From Helochares maculicollis (taxonomy: Eukaryota > Arthropoda > Insecta > Coleoptera > Hydrophilidae), in assembly GCA_033557835.1 (NCBI GenBank), contig JAWQRO010000337.1, positions 1 to 42,561 of the forward strand: a DNA stretch of 42,561 nt. The letters run 5' to 3'. The position numbers were made by a program, and so were the translations under genes. The stretch's first letter is position 1; the number at the start of each line of letters is the position of its first letter. The notes under the pieces were generated by a model that saw nothing but the letters and a program-made list of their open reading frames with translations, was not told the origin of the DNA and ran no database searches. Below are positions 1 to 10,289 of this stretch, piece by piece.

Positions 1-26
1 TATATATATTTAAACTAGTACATATA

Positions 27-947
27 CTAGTTTGTCCAATAAGTTTTGCGGTTCGGTAAGAAAAAGATAATGGTATGGTTTGAAATAGCTTATCATTCAG
101 AATAATCTCTTTGAACATTAAGACACTTCTTTCAACGAGATTCCAATTTTTGAGTTCTATCCCTGATGTGTGAACCTGACAGGGCTGTAAAATATGCTTC
201 CGCATTTTTAGGACTGAAAACAGATGGAAGTCGCTAGTGAATAAGGTGGATGCGCCAAGAATTCGAACTTTTATTCATAGATTTTAGCCGTTGCCAAAAC
301 GCTCTTGTGACACGCTTGTCCGGATGAAAAAGGATTTCTCTTCGTGCAAACCGAGTCTTTTTAGCGATTTGTTTCCTTCTGCTGTTCTAAAAGGTTATGT
401 ATTAATAATATTCAGAATTTATTATTGTCAGTTTGCAAGTAGTCCACAAACAAAATTGATTTCGCATCCCAAAAAACTGATACTTACACCTTTTTGGCCG
501 ATTTCTGGATTCGAGCTTGTTTCGGAGCCGATGAACCAGATTCACACCACTCTTTAACTTCTTGTTTTGAGTCAGGATCATGGTGATAGACCCAAGTCGA
601 AAACGCTCTAAATTTTGCTGAGAAAGTTGCATTCGAATGTGTTTTTATTACGATAATTACTGATTGCGGCATCCATTGTACGCACAGCTTTCTGAAACCC
701 AATATTTCAGTCAAAATACTATTTACACTGTCAATGAGATGCCCAGGGCTTCTACTAAATTTCTTTCAGTCACTCGACGCTTTTCTAATACGATATCCTG
801 TAGTTTTTTTACGATTTCTGGTGTTATTGCTGTTTGAAATGAAACTTCACATATGTTCATATAAAAAGTGTACCAACATAACAAAAGCAAATTAGGCTAG
901 TAAGAACGTCCTTTTTTATCGAATCGAAAACTTATTGAACAACCTAA
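27..947 (-). mobile_element. mariner-family DNA transposon, internally deleted (copy 1)
   Basis: Terminal inverted repeats are visible: the left end carries TTTGTCCAATAAGTTTTGCG (33-52) and the right end carries the inverted CGAATCGAAAACTTATTGAA (920-939). TA dinucleotides at 25-26 and 948-949 look like the target-site duplication typical of Tc1/mariner elements. The minus strand encodes a decayed transposase. At 484-714 it reads WVYHHDPDSKQEVKEW and APKQARIQKSAKKV, matching the mariner catalytic core. At about 720-850 it reads LEKRRVTERNLVEALGIS, an HTH-like segment. At about 0.92 kb it is shorter than a full mariner (about 1.3 kb) and frame-broken, so it cannot be autonomous. It lies upstream of the last exon of the first transporter gene, apparently inside that gene's last intron. 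Confidence 0.85.
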
Positions 948-1078
948 TATGTATGTAAACTATTTTATTCTCAGTGATATTTATTTTTACCAGCATTAGT
1001 TAATTTTTATAATATTGATAATTATTTAAAAAACTATAATAACTTATTAATGCTTTCAAATTTGTGATGTTTTTTTAG

Positions 1079-1262
1079 TGCCACGGCTGTTTCATCGGTT
1101 ATAACTTCAGGCAGAGTGAGTTCTATGGTAAGCACTGTTGTGTTTCCTTTGCTTCTTAAATTGGGATGCTTGGTACCTTTCACTTCTGTAAGCATTGTTA
1201 TAATTTTAGTTACATTTCTTGTATTCTTATTGCCATCCACTGATATGATTGCTATGGTATAA
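1079..1262 (+). CDS. Last coding exon of an SV2-like MFS transporter (gene 1, partial)
   Basis: This is the final exon of a transporter whose other exons lie before the window. After an acceptor (tttttttag, ending 1078) the frame reads ATAVSSVITSGRVSSMVSTV, then VVFPLLLKLGCLVPFT, and ends at TAA (1260-1262). It aligns residue by residue with the last exons of the two complete paralogs downstream (GRVGSMLGNMLFPFLIDLGC in gene 3) and covers the last transmembrane helices. All three terminal exons are exactly 184 nt long and enter in the same codon phase. The first codon is split across the intron. No preceding exon is visible between the mariner and the acceptor, so the last intron is over 1 kb here against about 0.15 kb in the paralogs. 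The last residues (STDMIAMV) differ from the paralogs' TDLKALE. It could be an intact gene or a relic. Confidence 0.75.
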
Positions 1263-2315
1263 TGCTATTGGTATACTGACTATAAAACTCTAGTATGTAT
1301 ATTTATTGGAATTTTTGACTTTACAATATACTGTAACTGCAGTGTAATATGTTGAGTTTATTATGTACGAAAGTATGTTTGTATGTGTGTGTGAATGTAT
1401 GAATCATAGGTACATTGACTTTACTTTCTCTGTTATAATTTTTATATTCATATACAGAAGTTAAAACTTAAAAATCATAATATACCTTTTATAGTAAGTG
1501 CCAACAATTCAATTTGGTATGACCTATTGCTTACTATTTTCTGTCTTAATCATCCAGAGCAAAGTTTAACTTTATTATCAGTGAGAAAACTAAAAATGTT
1601 TTAAAATGTTACAAACTGATTACCACTGTAGGTATTGTTCATAAAGAATTTTATAACTTGTTTAGTGCAATGCAAATATAAATATATATAAAAATAGATT
1701 CTACAAAGTTTTAACTTCTTATTACAATTATTGAGATTTAATTAAATAGAAACAGACAAATTAATTCTAAAAGTTTTAATAAATTTGAAACTAAAAACAT
1801 TCCAATGAGATAACTGTATGTACTGCCATAGTTGTCATAAAGCCATACTTCAAACTAGTCAAAATAGTATAGTGTACTAATCAAGAATGGTAAATTTATG
1901 TGGTTTATATCTATACAATTTCATGCTATTAAATTAAGTACTTTTTCACTATAAATAATGATAATATACACACACGCCCTGAAACTAGTTCGTATTTATC
2001 AAGCTGCCAACTGAAGACCGCAATTGACAATAGGAAAATTTTTCCAAGAGAGTCAAAAGATCCACATCATCAAAGAAAACAAAAACTAACCAATCATTGG
2101 CTAATCCACCTTTGCTGAATTACATTAAAACAAACATCAAATCTCCTAGCTTCAACAAAAGTGCTTCGTAATTCCAAGATAAGAACAGAACGACTTGAAA
2201 TTCAACGTCATAAATAATTTGTTTTATTTAAATATCAACATGTTTCTGTAGCACATACGTCTGCACTATTTTTAGGTAAATTGATTTTCTTTTTCTATTG
2301 TAATCTGATGCAAGA
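1263..2315. other. Intergenic spacer between transporter genes 1 and 2
   Basis: AT-rich sequence with no convincing gene, RNA or transposon. It should hold the 3' UTR of gene 1 and the promoter/5' UTR of gene 2. No specific promoter element stands out. Confidence 0.5.
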
Positions 2316-4272
2316 ATGAAATTTCAAAAAGTCGTAAGAAACTTTTTAGGATCTCATACTAAAGATGTTAGAAAAATCACTACTATTTCCGGAAAAATTG
2401 CAGGTAAAATTAATCAATTTTAAATTTGTTTCTCAGTACTCAATTTTCGAACTAACATTTTTTATAGACGACAAACCTCCTGACGGACCAGCAACTTTCG
2501 AGCAAGCTATTGCCGCCACAAAATTTGGAAAATTCAATTTACTGATGATGACCATAGTCGCCTTGCCATCAGCTTGGGCTACCATGATGGCAACCACTTC
2601 CGTTTCTTACATATTATCCGTAGCTCAATGCGACTTGAACTTGAATTTAGAATCCAAAGGCCTCTTAAATGGCATTACTTATCTAGGAATGATCACCAGC
2701 GGATTCGTCTGGGGCTACCTCGCAGACACTTTAGGACGAAAAAAGCTCCTAATAGTTGGGTACCTCGTAGATGGTTTTTTCGTCATTTTAGCTGGGTGTA
2801 GCCAAAACTTTTCTTTGGTTCTTTTCTCAAAGTTTATGAACGGTTGTACGTGAGTAAGAACAACGTTTCGCAGCTAAAGAATTATTTTAATTGTGAACAT
2901 TGGCAGGATTAATGGTCCCTTCTCCGTTATAACAACAACTCTTTCGGAATTTCACAGCGCCAAATACAGAGCAAGGATTTTATTGATCATGGGAATCTTT
3001 TATACTTCGGCAAACTTAATTCTTCCGTTTTTGGCTTGGCTTATACTACCTTTACCCACGGAAATAAAATTCTTTGGCGGATCGATGACTTGGCACTCTT
3101 GGAACATATTTATGATGATTTGCTCACTCCCCAGCTTAATCAGTGGCATTCTTCACACGTTTCTTCCAGAAAGTCCGAAGTTCTTGATGACGGTTGGTAG
3201 GAACGAGGAAGCTTTGAGAGTATTCAAGAAAATTTACAGTTGGAACACTGGAAGAAATCCTGACTTGTTTCCTATCAAAAGGCTGGTCGATGAAAATGAG
3301 CAGCGAAACATGAATGGATATAAATTTGGTGGAGTTATAACCGAAAACAGAAGCAAGAGTCAAGCTTTAAAGGAAGGATTTCAGCAGATAAAACCATTGT
3401 TTTTTCCTCCACATCTGATAAGGTTAATTTTAGTCTGCACCATACAATTTGGGACACTTTTGGGTTTAAACACTATACGGCTATGGTTACCTCAAATTTT
3501 CACAGCTATCAATGATTATGAAGCATTACATCACGAAGACGCTCGTTTGTGTATTATGTTGGAAAACGTAAAGCCAGCGAATCACTCGGTAAGTTGTAGT
3601 GTAAACACCAGTAATACAGATGCGATTTATATCAATCAGATTATCGTGGCTGTTACTGCGATTCTTGGGTATTTATTGGCAGCAGCGTTCATAAATTTGA
3701 TTGGAAAAAAGAGAATTTTTTGTAAGTATTAAAATTTTACGTTTTTTTTGTAATCTTTGTAATTAAACTTTTGTAGTTATCTTCGGATTGGCTGCAGGAC
3801 TTTTAACAATTTTTTTATATGGCGCCGCAAATTCCACATCTGTTACTGCAATATCGTCAGTGGTTGTTGCGTTGTTAAGTGTATGTGGCAATTTGTGCTT
3901 GACGGTTACCGTTGATTTATTTCCAACTAGTTTACGGTATGTATACAGGCTACCAGCATTTCCTATGGCACGAAATTATATTTTGAAAGACAAAAGAACG
4001 CACAGCTTCAGTTTCAATATCTTATTAGATTTGCATTTTTACGAAAATATTTTTTTAATATATTCTATTGCTTATTATTTTTTTCAAGGACTGTAACAGT
4101 GTCTTTTGTGATGATGTCTGGTCGTACTGGCGCTTTGCTGGGCAATGTGGTATTTCCATATTTACTCTTAATGGGCTGTTTCCCACCGTTTGCCACTTTA
4201 GGAGTTTTGGTCCTAATAAGTATTGCATTAACTACAATATTACCTGGTACCGACTTGAAGGCTTTAGAGTGA
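2316..4272 (+). CDS. SV2-like MFS transporter, complete (gene 2, 542 aa)
   Basis: Probable plasma- or vesicle-membrane transporter of the major facilitator superfamily, in the insect 'synaptic vesicle glycoprotein 2-like' group. The substrate is unknown. Exons: 2316-2403, 2468-2849, 2907-3721, 3777-3936 and 4089-4272, summing to 1629 nt (542 aa plus stop). All introns are GT-AG and short (55-152 bp). The MFS loop 2-3 signature GYLADTLGRKK lies at about residues 112-122, and the sugar/organic-ion-type motif PESPKFLM follows the sixth helix. A cysteine-bearing loop (RLCIMLENVKPANHSVSC) lies between helices 7 and 8, where SV2 proteins carry a luminal loop. The ATG at 2316 was chosen because exon 1 joins exon 2 in the same phase as in gene 3 (…G|AC…). 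Gene 2 lacks the fourth intron position used by gene 3. An AATAAA follows at 4327. I infer homology with SV2-like proteins, not synaptic function. Confidence 0.88.
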
Positions 4273-4326
4273 GCACGACTTTTTAAATTAAGATAAACAC
4301 TGTGATTCCATGACCAAAAGTTAATT

Positions 4327-4332
4327 AATAAA
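4327..4332 (+). terminator. Polyadenylation signal of transporter gene 2
   Basis: Canonical AATAAA 55 nt after the TGA of gene 2 (4270-4272). It is the first such hexamer downstream and is placed as expected for a short 3' UTR. Confidence 0.6.
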
Positions 4333-4779
4333 CAACATTATTCTATATTGTGTTTTAATTTTTGAATATATTTCGAAATTAACAACTGAGATTTTTTATT
4401 AAACATATATTAATCAAGTATATAGTAACATAACGGATGCCTATCAGGGTTTATAGCGAACTATCTGCCCAAAGACCTGCATAAATTCCCTAAATATTGC
4501 ACCCTAGGATGAACTTGAACAATAAAGAATATCATCAAAAAAAAGTGTAAGTCGATAAGCAGTAAAATTTTACCAACGTATATATTCGCCTTTTTCATAT
4601 AGCCTAGGACATAAAATTCTTACCAAAGAAAAACAATAGATGAAGATAAAATGGAGATGAAACTCAGCAAGATAACAATATTTTGACGGAGTTACAAAGA
4701 GTGCAGAAAAATAGTGAATTAAGAACAAGTACAAACAAAGATCAGGGAAAAACTGCAAAGCTCATGCAAAAATCTGGTG

Positions 4780-5864
4780 AGAGCCGAACCTCGCAAAGAC
4801 CAATAGGAAGAGCTAAAAACGGATGGTTAGACTAGGCTAGTTTATCTAGATAATGGACTATGGAATGGCAAAAGGAATTTCAAAGTCCACAATTTACCAC
4901 ATCTTGCAAAATGAATTGTTTGCAAAAAATTATTTTGCCGTTGTTTACCGCATCAGTTGACGGACAAACAACAACGAGTTAGGGTAAATTGGTATCAAAA
5001 CAACCCACCGCGATTCAAAGCAGGAATTTATAAAACCGGATTTATTGATATACATCAGTCATCTGTGTGGGCGTTCTAAAATGAAAAACATTCGACAAAG
5101 AAGATCCATTCTCGAAGTGTTAAAATATATGGTCACAACATTTGTCTCGAAGGCAAGTCATATTGCAACAATTTTTCTAGAAGATTGAAAAACAGTTAAG
5201 TTGATTGGTTTACTCCCATTGATTTACTGTAAGTAGTTGCTGAACTTCTAAAAACCTACTCAGCTATACGAATCATTCTCTGCCAAGTAATGCAAGTGCG
5301 CGCACAGCTTACTAGACAATTGCAATTTTAGAACGACAAAACTTTGAATTGTTAGACCATCCGTCATATAGTCTCGACCTAAGTCCCATGATTTTTTTAC
5401 GAAAGTAAACTACCTCTTTCTGCTCTACCATTTGTTGCAAAATCTAATTAGCTCTGCACCATAATAATGAAAATGCTATTTAATGAACTTAAAAATGTTT
5501 AATAAACTATTAATGCAAGGTAGTGAATACTGACGAAGAAAGTGGAAAATAAGTAAATATTATAAGCACGTGGTGTCAAAACCTGCTAAAGAAAGCAAAC
5601 ACGTAGACTTCAGAATTGTTTTTAGAAACATCCAGACAATGTTCAGACGACCTGTATGAAGGTTGAAACAAAATAAAAATGATGCGTGGAAAGCGTTTTT
5701 CAAATGATGAGGTCATTACAGATGTGGAAGCGTTTTTATAGCTTTCAGATTCTTAGTTCAAGGATGAAATTCAAAAATTGGAATCGCGTTGGAACAAGTG
5801 TATTGATGTTCAGGGAGACTATACAGAATAATAAAGTGTACTTCAAACTTATTTAATAACCTAG
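4780..5864 (+). mobile_element. mariner-family transposon remnant on the + strand (copy 4)
   Basis: A heavily mutated transposase is readable in pieces. An HTH segment GISKSTIYHILQNEL lies at about 4873-4917. SVWAF followed by SRSVKIYGHN lies at about 5065-5135, RQNFELLDHPSYSPDLSP at about 5333-5386 (the mariner D-D-D hallmark), and a C-terminal KDEIQKLESRWNKCIDVQGDY at about 5760-5820. Stops and frameshifts separate the pieces. The right end reads TTTAATAACCTAG before a TA (5865-5866), which matches the right end of copy 2. The left end is not clear, so the start given is approximate. It sits between transporter genes 2 and 3 and is inactive. Confidence 0.75.
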
Positions 5865-5866
5865 TA

Positions 5867-7109
5867 AAACGTTGATGTTTGCATTATTTAAACAAAATTT
5901 TAAAATCATGATCCTCTATACTAATACACTATTTAATGAATATACAATGAGATCATAACGAGGAGTTCAAAGTGTTTCAAGATAGTAATTCATTAGTTTT
6001 GGGGGTAATAGTAACATAATAAATTCAAACAGGTTGTCACTTTACAATTTATTTACAATACTTTACAATATTCATCGTTAATGCGATCCCTTTCAATATA
6101 CTATATAAAATACTAATCTTGGCCATCAATCAATATACTGACAATTTAATTTAATATTTTGCAGCACTACAATCATTTCAAAGAATTTCGCTTTGAACGA
6201 GATACAAGAACTACACTTTTTTTTTCATTTATTGAGTGTACTCTCGGTATAAATGAAAGTATCATTCGTTCACTTATTTTTAATCACAACGATATTTGCA
6301 GCGAGAATGCTCGATAATGGAATGTGCCAAATATTTTGCATATTAATTTTTCATAACACTCGTAGGAAAGTAAATCACTGCCACACAGTATATGTTCCAT
6401 TGGAGTGGTGCGTGTGTAAAAACCATCTACGTATAGGCTAAAAAATCCATTAGTAACTGTAAATTTGAACGTGGAACCGCTCGGCTTCATAACCACACGA
6501 GAGAGATAGCTAACTAATGACGATCACCTGAAGAAGAGATCTTAGCAAGTTTTTTTTACTTCATTATTTGATTCATTTCTATTAGAACAGGCTGAGCCGA
6601 ATGGTACAGTGACAAAACAACCTTCGAACTAACCTTTGTTAACTTAGTATAAAAATGACAAATTATTAAATCTGGAGTGGTAATCCAAACAGTAAGTACA
6701 GTAAAAATTTATTGTCAACCAAACATATATAGAGATACAAACTGAAATAGCAATGAACTTTTGGGTTATCTGACTGTATTTTTTCCAGATTTGGCAATCT
6801 CCTAATTTTTCAAATAGTTTAACAAGATATTCTACGTATATTCATCGTCATATTTTATGCAGCGCTTAAGCAAAAATCCGTTTTAATGTTATTCTAACAT
6901 TGTTGGAATTACAAAATGCTTCTTTACGGAGATAAAGATTAATAAACCGCACACAATTATTTGAATAAACCTTAATTATACAGCGCATAATATAAAAGGT
7001 ATGTGCTTGAATAAACTTTCATATTTCTCAATTGGAATATTATTTGAATATCTGCACATTTAAAAGTGGGACACGTTGGAATTGGAAACATATCGCAATA
7101 ATTTCAAAT
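5867..7109. other. Spacer upstream of transporter gene 3
   Basis: AT-rich spacer that must hold the promoter and 5' UTR of gene 3. Apart from one small secreted-type open frame at 6253-6441 (listed separately) I see no gene or repeat in it. Confidence 0.4.
6253..6441 (+). CDS. Doubtful small ORF: putative secreted Cys-rich peptide (62 aa)
   Basis: A 62-residue frame begins with a plausible signal peptide (MKVSFVHLFLITTIFAA). The rest holds five cysteines spaced C-x3-C-x13-C-x9-C-x1-C. The last pattern recalls the second to sixth cysteines of CS-alpha-beta peptides such as insect defensins, but the first cysteine is absent. A TATAAA at 6249 overlaps the ATG, which is too close to be its TATA box. 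There is no clear poly(A) signal or family match that I recognise, and frames of this size arise by chance in AT-rich spacers. I rate it as possible but unproven, and would not call it an antimicrobial peptide. Confidence 0.2.
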   Translation: MKVSFVHLFLITTIFAARMLDNGMCQIFCILIFHNTRRKVNHCHTVYVPLEWCVCKNHLRIG

Positions 7110-9075
7110 ATGAAGAGTAAAAAGGGCTCCCAAAATGTTTACACCATAGCTAAAAGTGACGGGACTGTCTCATATGCTTTTGATCATGGTAATATGTTAT
7201 TGATTCTTTTAGCAACTGAATTTGAACTTAATTAAATTATTTTTCAGACGGTAAATCGCCCGATAGCGCTGCTGATTTCGAAACGGCTATAACAGCTACG
7301 GGCTTTGGGAAATTCAACATAATTTTATTGATCATAGCAGCACCAGCATCCTGGGCAATTATCGTAACAACTGCTATAACATCCTATGTTGTTCCTTTCG
7401 CCCAATGCGATTTGGACCTTAGTTTGCATGATAAGGGAATCTTAAATGGGATCGTGTATGCAGGCATGATTTCTAGCGGTCTATTATGGGGCTATCTTTC
7501 TGATTCTCTAGGGCGAAAGAAGCTTTTGATCGTTGGATATCTCCTAAATGGAATGTTCGTAATATTATCAGGCCTAACCCAAAATTTCATTTTAGTCCTC
7601 ATATTTAAATACATGGATGGATTCACTATAAGTGGCCCCTATGCTGTTTTGACAACGGTTTTATCTGAGTTTCACTCAGCCAATCACAGAGCGCGTATCA
7701 TCATGCTAATGGGTATATTTTTGGTATCTGGAAATATTTTGGTTCCTCTCCTCGGCTGGGGAGTTTTATCTAAAGACATAGAGGTTGGCATAATTAGAGA
7801 TAACTGGATTTTGCACGAATGGAACATTTTCATCTTAGCTTCTTCTGTAGCTAGTTTATTCAGTGGAATTGCTTTTGTTTTCATGCCGGAGAGTCCAAAA
7901 TTTTTGATGACTATGGGCAAGAATGACGAAGCTCTGCAAGTATTTAAGAAGTTATACCAATGGAATTTTGGCGGTGCTCTGAATGACTACCCTGTGAAGT
8001 ATATAATAGAAGAAAGCTCGACCATACATAAAAATGGGATCGTCGTGAATCGTAATACGATGAGAAATCGTACCCTCTTGGATGGATGGAAGCAAATTAA
8101 ACCCTTATTTACAAATCCCCACGGCTCCAGAATGCTCATCGTTGCCGTGATTCACTTTGGGATGTTGGCAGGGATGAATATTTTGAGACTTTGGTTTCCG
8201 CAACTCTTGGCCGCTATGAATGAATACCTAGTAGTAAACCAAAAGGACTCAAATTTATGCGATATGTTGGACATCATCAGGTTGAGTAACGATACTATTG
8301 TTTGTAATGTTGTAAGTTAAAATTTTAAGAACGACACTTTTACCATCGTTCCCTATCAGTCTTACATCTATTTGTTTACGTTTCTTTATCTTATTTCAGT
8401 TGCCCGAAGCTTCCGTTTTCTACAGCGCTATGTTACCTCCTGTGTTTATTATCATAACATATTTTTTAGTGGGCGCCATTATAAATAAAGTTGGAAAAAC
8501 GAGGATTTATTGTGAGTTTAAAATTATAACATACTATAATGATATTTTCTAAGTATTTTAAGTTGTCTCCAATAATTAATTTTATCTTAATTTTACAGTA
8601 ATTGGTGGTGTAATTGCTGGTATAGTGACTATTTGTTTCTATAAAGCTTCCAGTACAGTAATGTCTATAATCTTGGCCACGGTTTCTGTGGGCTTGAGCA
8701 GCGCATGCTCTAATATTATGTTAACCATTGTTGTTGACTTATTTCCTACCACATTAAGGTATAATTTTCTCCTTTAAATTGAATTATTTTTTTATTTAAT
8801 TATTTTTATATATATTTATAGTCACATCATTTATTAAATTATATTTTACTGCATGAATCAATTTGTAATTAGCATTGGCTTTATATTTCAGAGTCATGGC
8901 TGTTGCCATTACAATGGTTGTAGGAAGAGTTGGGTCGATGTTGGGCAATATGTTATTTCCATTTTTAATAGATTTAGGATGTTTGCCGCCTTTTTTGACC
9001 ATAGGATTATTGATGATTATATGCTCCATTTTAATAGCATTCTTGCCGAAAACTGATTTGAAAGCTTTGGAATAA
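7110..9075 (+). CDS. SV2-like MFS transporter, complete (gene 3, 532 aa)
   Basis: Membrane transporter of the major facilitator superfamily and tandem paralog of the gene at 2316-4272; substrate unknown. Exons: 7110-7188, 7248-8311, 8400-8511, 8599-8758 and 8892-9075, summing to 1599 nt. Signature motifs are GYLSDSLGRKK (about residues 108-118) and PESPKFLM. The C-terminal helices include TMVVGRVGSMLGNMLFPF. The start is the first ATG in frame and leaves a 26-residue cytosolic N-terminus unlike that of gene 2, while the transmembrane body is clearly alike. The region covered by gene 2's second and third exons is one exon here (intron absent). Conversely, an extra phase-0 intron (8312-8399) follows the loop sequence TIVCNV and is absent in gene 2. 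The stop codon overlaps an AATAAA at 9071-9076, so the 3' UTR may be very short. Expression probably uses its own promoter in the 2.8-kb gap upstream. Confidence 0.9.
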
Positions 9076-9076
9076 A
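9071..9076 (+). terminator. Polyadenylation signal overlapping the stop of gene 3
   Basis: AATAAA lies across the last codons GAA-TAA of gene 3. It is the only canonical hexamer before the next gene's ATG at 9231. Confidence 0.45.
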
Positions 9077-9230
9077 GTTTTAGAATATATTATGAATATT
9101 GTATATTTTCATATTATTATCATTTTGTTTCGGTTCCTTGGGAACGAATTGCGTCAAAATCTGCAGTTTTGACATAAATTCCATTTTTTGGCATACCATC
9201 CAAAAGCCCTTTCCAAAAATTTCAGTCAAA

Positions 9231-9728
9231 ATGGCAAACCCCATCCTGTCCTTAAATGAAAATTTCGTTTACAACAGCATGTTAGCTCGAGCGTTAACCC
9301 AGTTGCTGCCCAGCAGCGAGAAGGCTATGATTAGAATTTGGTTGGATAAGCTACACGATATGGAAGGATCTCCTGAGGCTTTAAACATCAGAAATGAGTA
9401 CATGTGGTTTCTATTACTGATGTTGCAAAACAAGAAGGTCACGGTACCTTTTAGCAAATTGCCGCCCACGCACGAATTGAAGCCTCTGAGAGAAATTTTG
9501 CCAGCAGATATTTATGAGGAAGTTTTAACAGCTACTGATCAAAATATGTCGTGGCTGGAACAAACAACAAGCGCTCTTAGTCCCTCAAAGACTGCTGCTT
9601 CAAATCGTGTCGATGCCAAACATGAGTTACCTACATGTGCTCCACCAAATTTTTTCGTAATGCAGCCAACGCCAAAGGATGGGATCATTTGCTATATGGC
9701 TGCTTTTAGTGATCATAGTTACTTGTAA
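9231..9728 (+). CDS. Small intronless DUF4485-like protein (165 aa)
   Basis: A soluble protein of unknown function. The segment IRIWLDKLHDMEG, then RNEYMWFLLLMLQNKKV and PFSKLPP (about residues 35-85), resembles the DUF4485 pattern found at the N-terminus of some centrosomal/coiled-coil proteins: a basic WIKKL-type helix, then RNxY with leucine-rich helix, then PF…P. This match is from memory of the family. I chose the ATG at 9231 (AAAATGG context) over the in-frame ATG at 9099, because the intervening stretch (MYIFILLSFCFG…) looks like translated 5' UTR. The gene has no intron and begins 155 bp after the stop of transporter gene 3 on the same strand. AATAAA at 9894-9899 closes the unit. The C-terminal third (from about residue 110) is low-complexity, rich in T, S and P, and unlike anything I recognise. 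Confidence 0.7.
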   Translation: MANPILSLNENFVYNSMLARALTQLLPSSEKAMIRIWLDKLHDMEGSPEALNIRNEYMWFLLLMLQNKKVTVPFSKLPPTHELKPLREILPADIYEEVLTATDQNMSWLEQTTSALSPSKTAASNRVDAKHELPTCAPPNFFVMQPTPKDGIICYMAAFSDHSYL

Positions 9729-9893
9729 ATGGAGCAAAATAGTTCGATGGTGCCCATTAATCCTATCATTCATTTTGTAAAATACTGATAAATTATTGTG
9801 TTCAAAATTATTACTGCTAATGTTAATTGAAATGTTGGCTGTGCTTACAGAGCATGATTAAGGCTTAAATGTGTACACAGGGATTATATGAAA

Positions 9894-9899
9894 AATAAA
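9894..9899 (+). terminator. Polyadenylation signal of the DUF4485-like gene
   Basis: Canonical AATAAA 166 nt after the TAA at 9726-9728, on the coding strand. Confidence 0.55.
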
Positions 9900-10289
9900 T
9901 AGTATGTCAGTTGTAAGCTTTATTAATCAGAATGGAAATTGGGAATATAGATAGCTCATTTATTAATTATGTACTCTATGGTCAAAAAGATTATGTATTG
10001 TGTACTCGCAGGTCTGTAGAATCAAAAAAATAACTTAGTTCGTCAATGTTTCAAGAGTTTCCATTATTATTAAGTTAGTTGTAAAGTGAATTATTGGATA
10101 ATGGAAATTACAAGCTAGGACTACAACCAATATAACTCTTATTAAAATGACGATGAAAATAATGCAAAATCATGTTAAGCTATTTCGATCCATATTGCAA
10201 TTTGTAGTTTTGAAAGTTTTCGTTTTTCAGTCTTTATTTTGTGTGGTATTGCATCTTTATTTTATCCAGAGAAAACTTATTGAAATATT

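Noticed and set aside
3592..3614. Possible micro-intron gtaagt…cag in transporter gene 2
   Set aside because: At about 23 bp it is too short to splice, and reading through it keeps the frame and the cysteine aligned with gene 3.
7032..7235. Longer N-terminus for transporter gene 3 from upstream of 7110
   Set aside because: No ATG exists in that upstream stretch. The first in-frame ATG is 7110.
9099..9230. In-frame N-terminal extension of the DUF4485-like gene from an earlier ATG
   Set aside because: The extension (MYIFILLSFC…) is hydrophobic and unlike the family. The later ATG at 9231 has a better context and directly precedes the conserved region.
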